This document shows positions 30,985 to 31,596 of a stretch of 31,596 nt of DNA, in pieces; the first letter of the stretch is position 1, and every line of letters starts with the position of its first letter. A program made the position numbers and the translations under genes. The notes beneath the pieces were generated by a model that saw only the letters and a list, made by a program, of their open reading frames with translations, was not told the origin of the DNA and made no database searches. Source of the DNA: Azolla pinnata (Eukaryota; Streptophyta; Polypodiopsida; Salviniales; Salviniaceae); NCBI GenBank assembly GCA_037176905.1, contig JBBBWG010000349.1:6455-38050 (forward strand). Reading direction: 5' to 3'.

Positions 30985-31596
30985 TGCCAGCGGTGCTCAG
31001 TTTCAGCCGTCGTTGAGCTGGTAGCTAGCATCGGTTGGCTGTTAGCTGGTATCGCCTGCTGTTCGGTTCGGCCGCAGCCGATATCAGATGTTGTCAGCTT
31101 GGTCCTGGTACCAGCTAGCTGTCAGCAGTTGATTTAAGCCTGTATCAGCTACCGTCAGCTAGACGCTAGTAGTATCGGTCGTCGTCAGCTGGGATCGGTC
31201 GTCGCCAGCTGGTAGCCGGTACTCGATCGACTATACAGTGTTAGCTGGTCCTAGTAGTATCAGCCGTCAACAGTCGGTAAGTTTGTATCAGCTACCGTTG
31301 AGGTAGAAGCTAGTATCAGCTGTCGCTGGCTGGGGATCGGTTGTCGATCGACTATACGGGGGGGTCAGCCGGTATCCACTGTTTGTTAGGTGGTAGCCGA
31401 TGCATCGGTTGTTGTTAGCTGGGGATGGTATCGGTTGTCAGTAATCGGCAAGCCTGTATCAGCTACCGTCAGCTAGAAGCTATAGTATCAGTTTGTCGTC
31501 AGCTAGAATCAGTAGTCGTCGGCTGGGATCGGTTGCCGCTAGCTGGTAAGCGGTAGTCAATCGACTATACGACGTTAGCTGGTCCCAGAAGTAACA
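30985..31596. repeat. AGCTGG/ATCAGC-rich satellite running off the right edge
   Basis: Dense short words (TCAGCTGG, TAGCTGGT, TATCAGCT, GTCGTCAGCT). Clear unit copies start at GTATCAGCTACCGT near 31143, 31285 and 31455 (spacing ~142 and ~170 bp) and carry TCGACTATAC near their ends (31219, 31344, 31561), followed in two of them by GTTAGCTGGTCC. A degraded portion reaches back to ~30985. The array is incomplete here. Confidence 0.8.

Overview
This is nuclear DNA of a land plant. The three real genes have plant gene structures and plant-specific families. The regularly built PLS-type pentatricopeptide repeat (PPR) protein, the long repeat-choked spacers and the many CCCTAAA-type arrays suggest a fern or another early-diverging lineage. 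That placement is an inference from protein style; no species marker is visible.

Layout. (1) 129-6402, minus strand: a complete 15-exon respiratory burst oxidase (RBOH, NADPH oxidase) gene. My splice model totals 3,681 nt (1,226 aa), with every junction in phase, and one intron is a non-canonical GC-AG intron. (2) 6.4-14.4 kb: an 8.3-kb divergent spacer without an intact gene. It holds a putative RBOH leader with two small uORFs, six degenerate copies of a ~140-210 bp repeat, T-rich low-complexity DNA, a TATG/CATG microsatellite, CCCTAAA-type arrays, a 27-bp minisatellite, decayed Ty3/gypsy integrase and LINE fragments, and ~950 bp of CATA/CATG alternating purine-pyrimidine DNA. (3) 14.42-23.68 kb, plus strand: a seven-exon gene for a five-zinc-finger CCCH RNA-binding protein (590 aa, ZFN-like). 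It has a clustered ACGT-element promoter, an overlapping uORF, a long Gln/His tract and a 4.4-kb first intron containing a dead Ty1/copia fragment. (4) 23.7-26.3 kb: a convergent intergenic region with a plausible poly(A) signal. (5) 26337-29222, minus strand: a PLS-class PPR protein. A 50-codon first exon precedes the long uninterrupted ORF, giving 928 aa with 22 PPR motifs, seven of the blocks having an exact 102-residue period, and a truncated E domain. (6) 29.3-31.6 kb: a 30-bp telobox-like minisatellite directly upstream of the PPR gene, a TATG/CATG microsatellite, and an AGCTGG-rich satellite that runs off the right edge.

The genes do not form a pathway. RBOH makes apoplastic superoxide under Ca2+ control, the CCCH protein is a nucleic-acid-binding regulator, and the PPR protein probably works on organellar RNA. 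What they share is architecture: both the CCCH and the PPR gene have a large simple-sequence or telobox array immediately upstream of the likely promoter, and the pairing of TATG/CATG microsatellite with CCCTAAA array recurs in the window. No prokaryotic system, CRISPR array, tRNA or rRNA gene was recognised.
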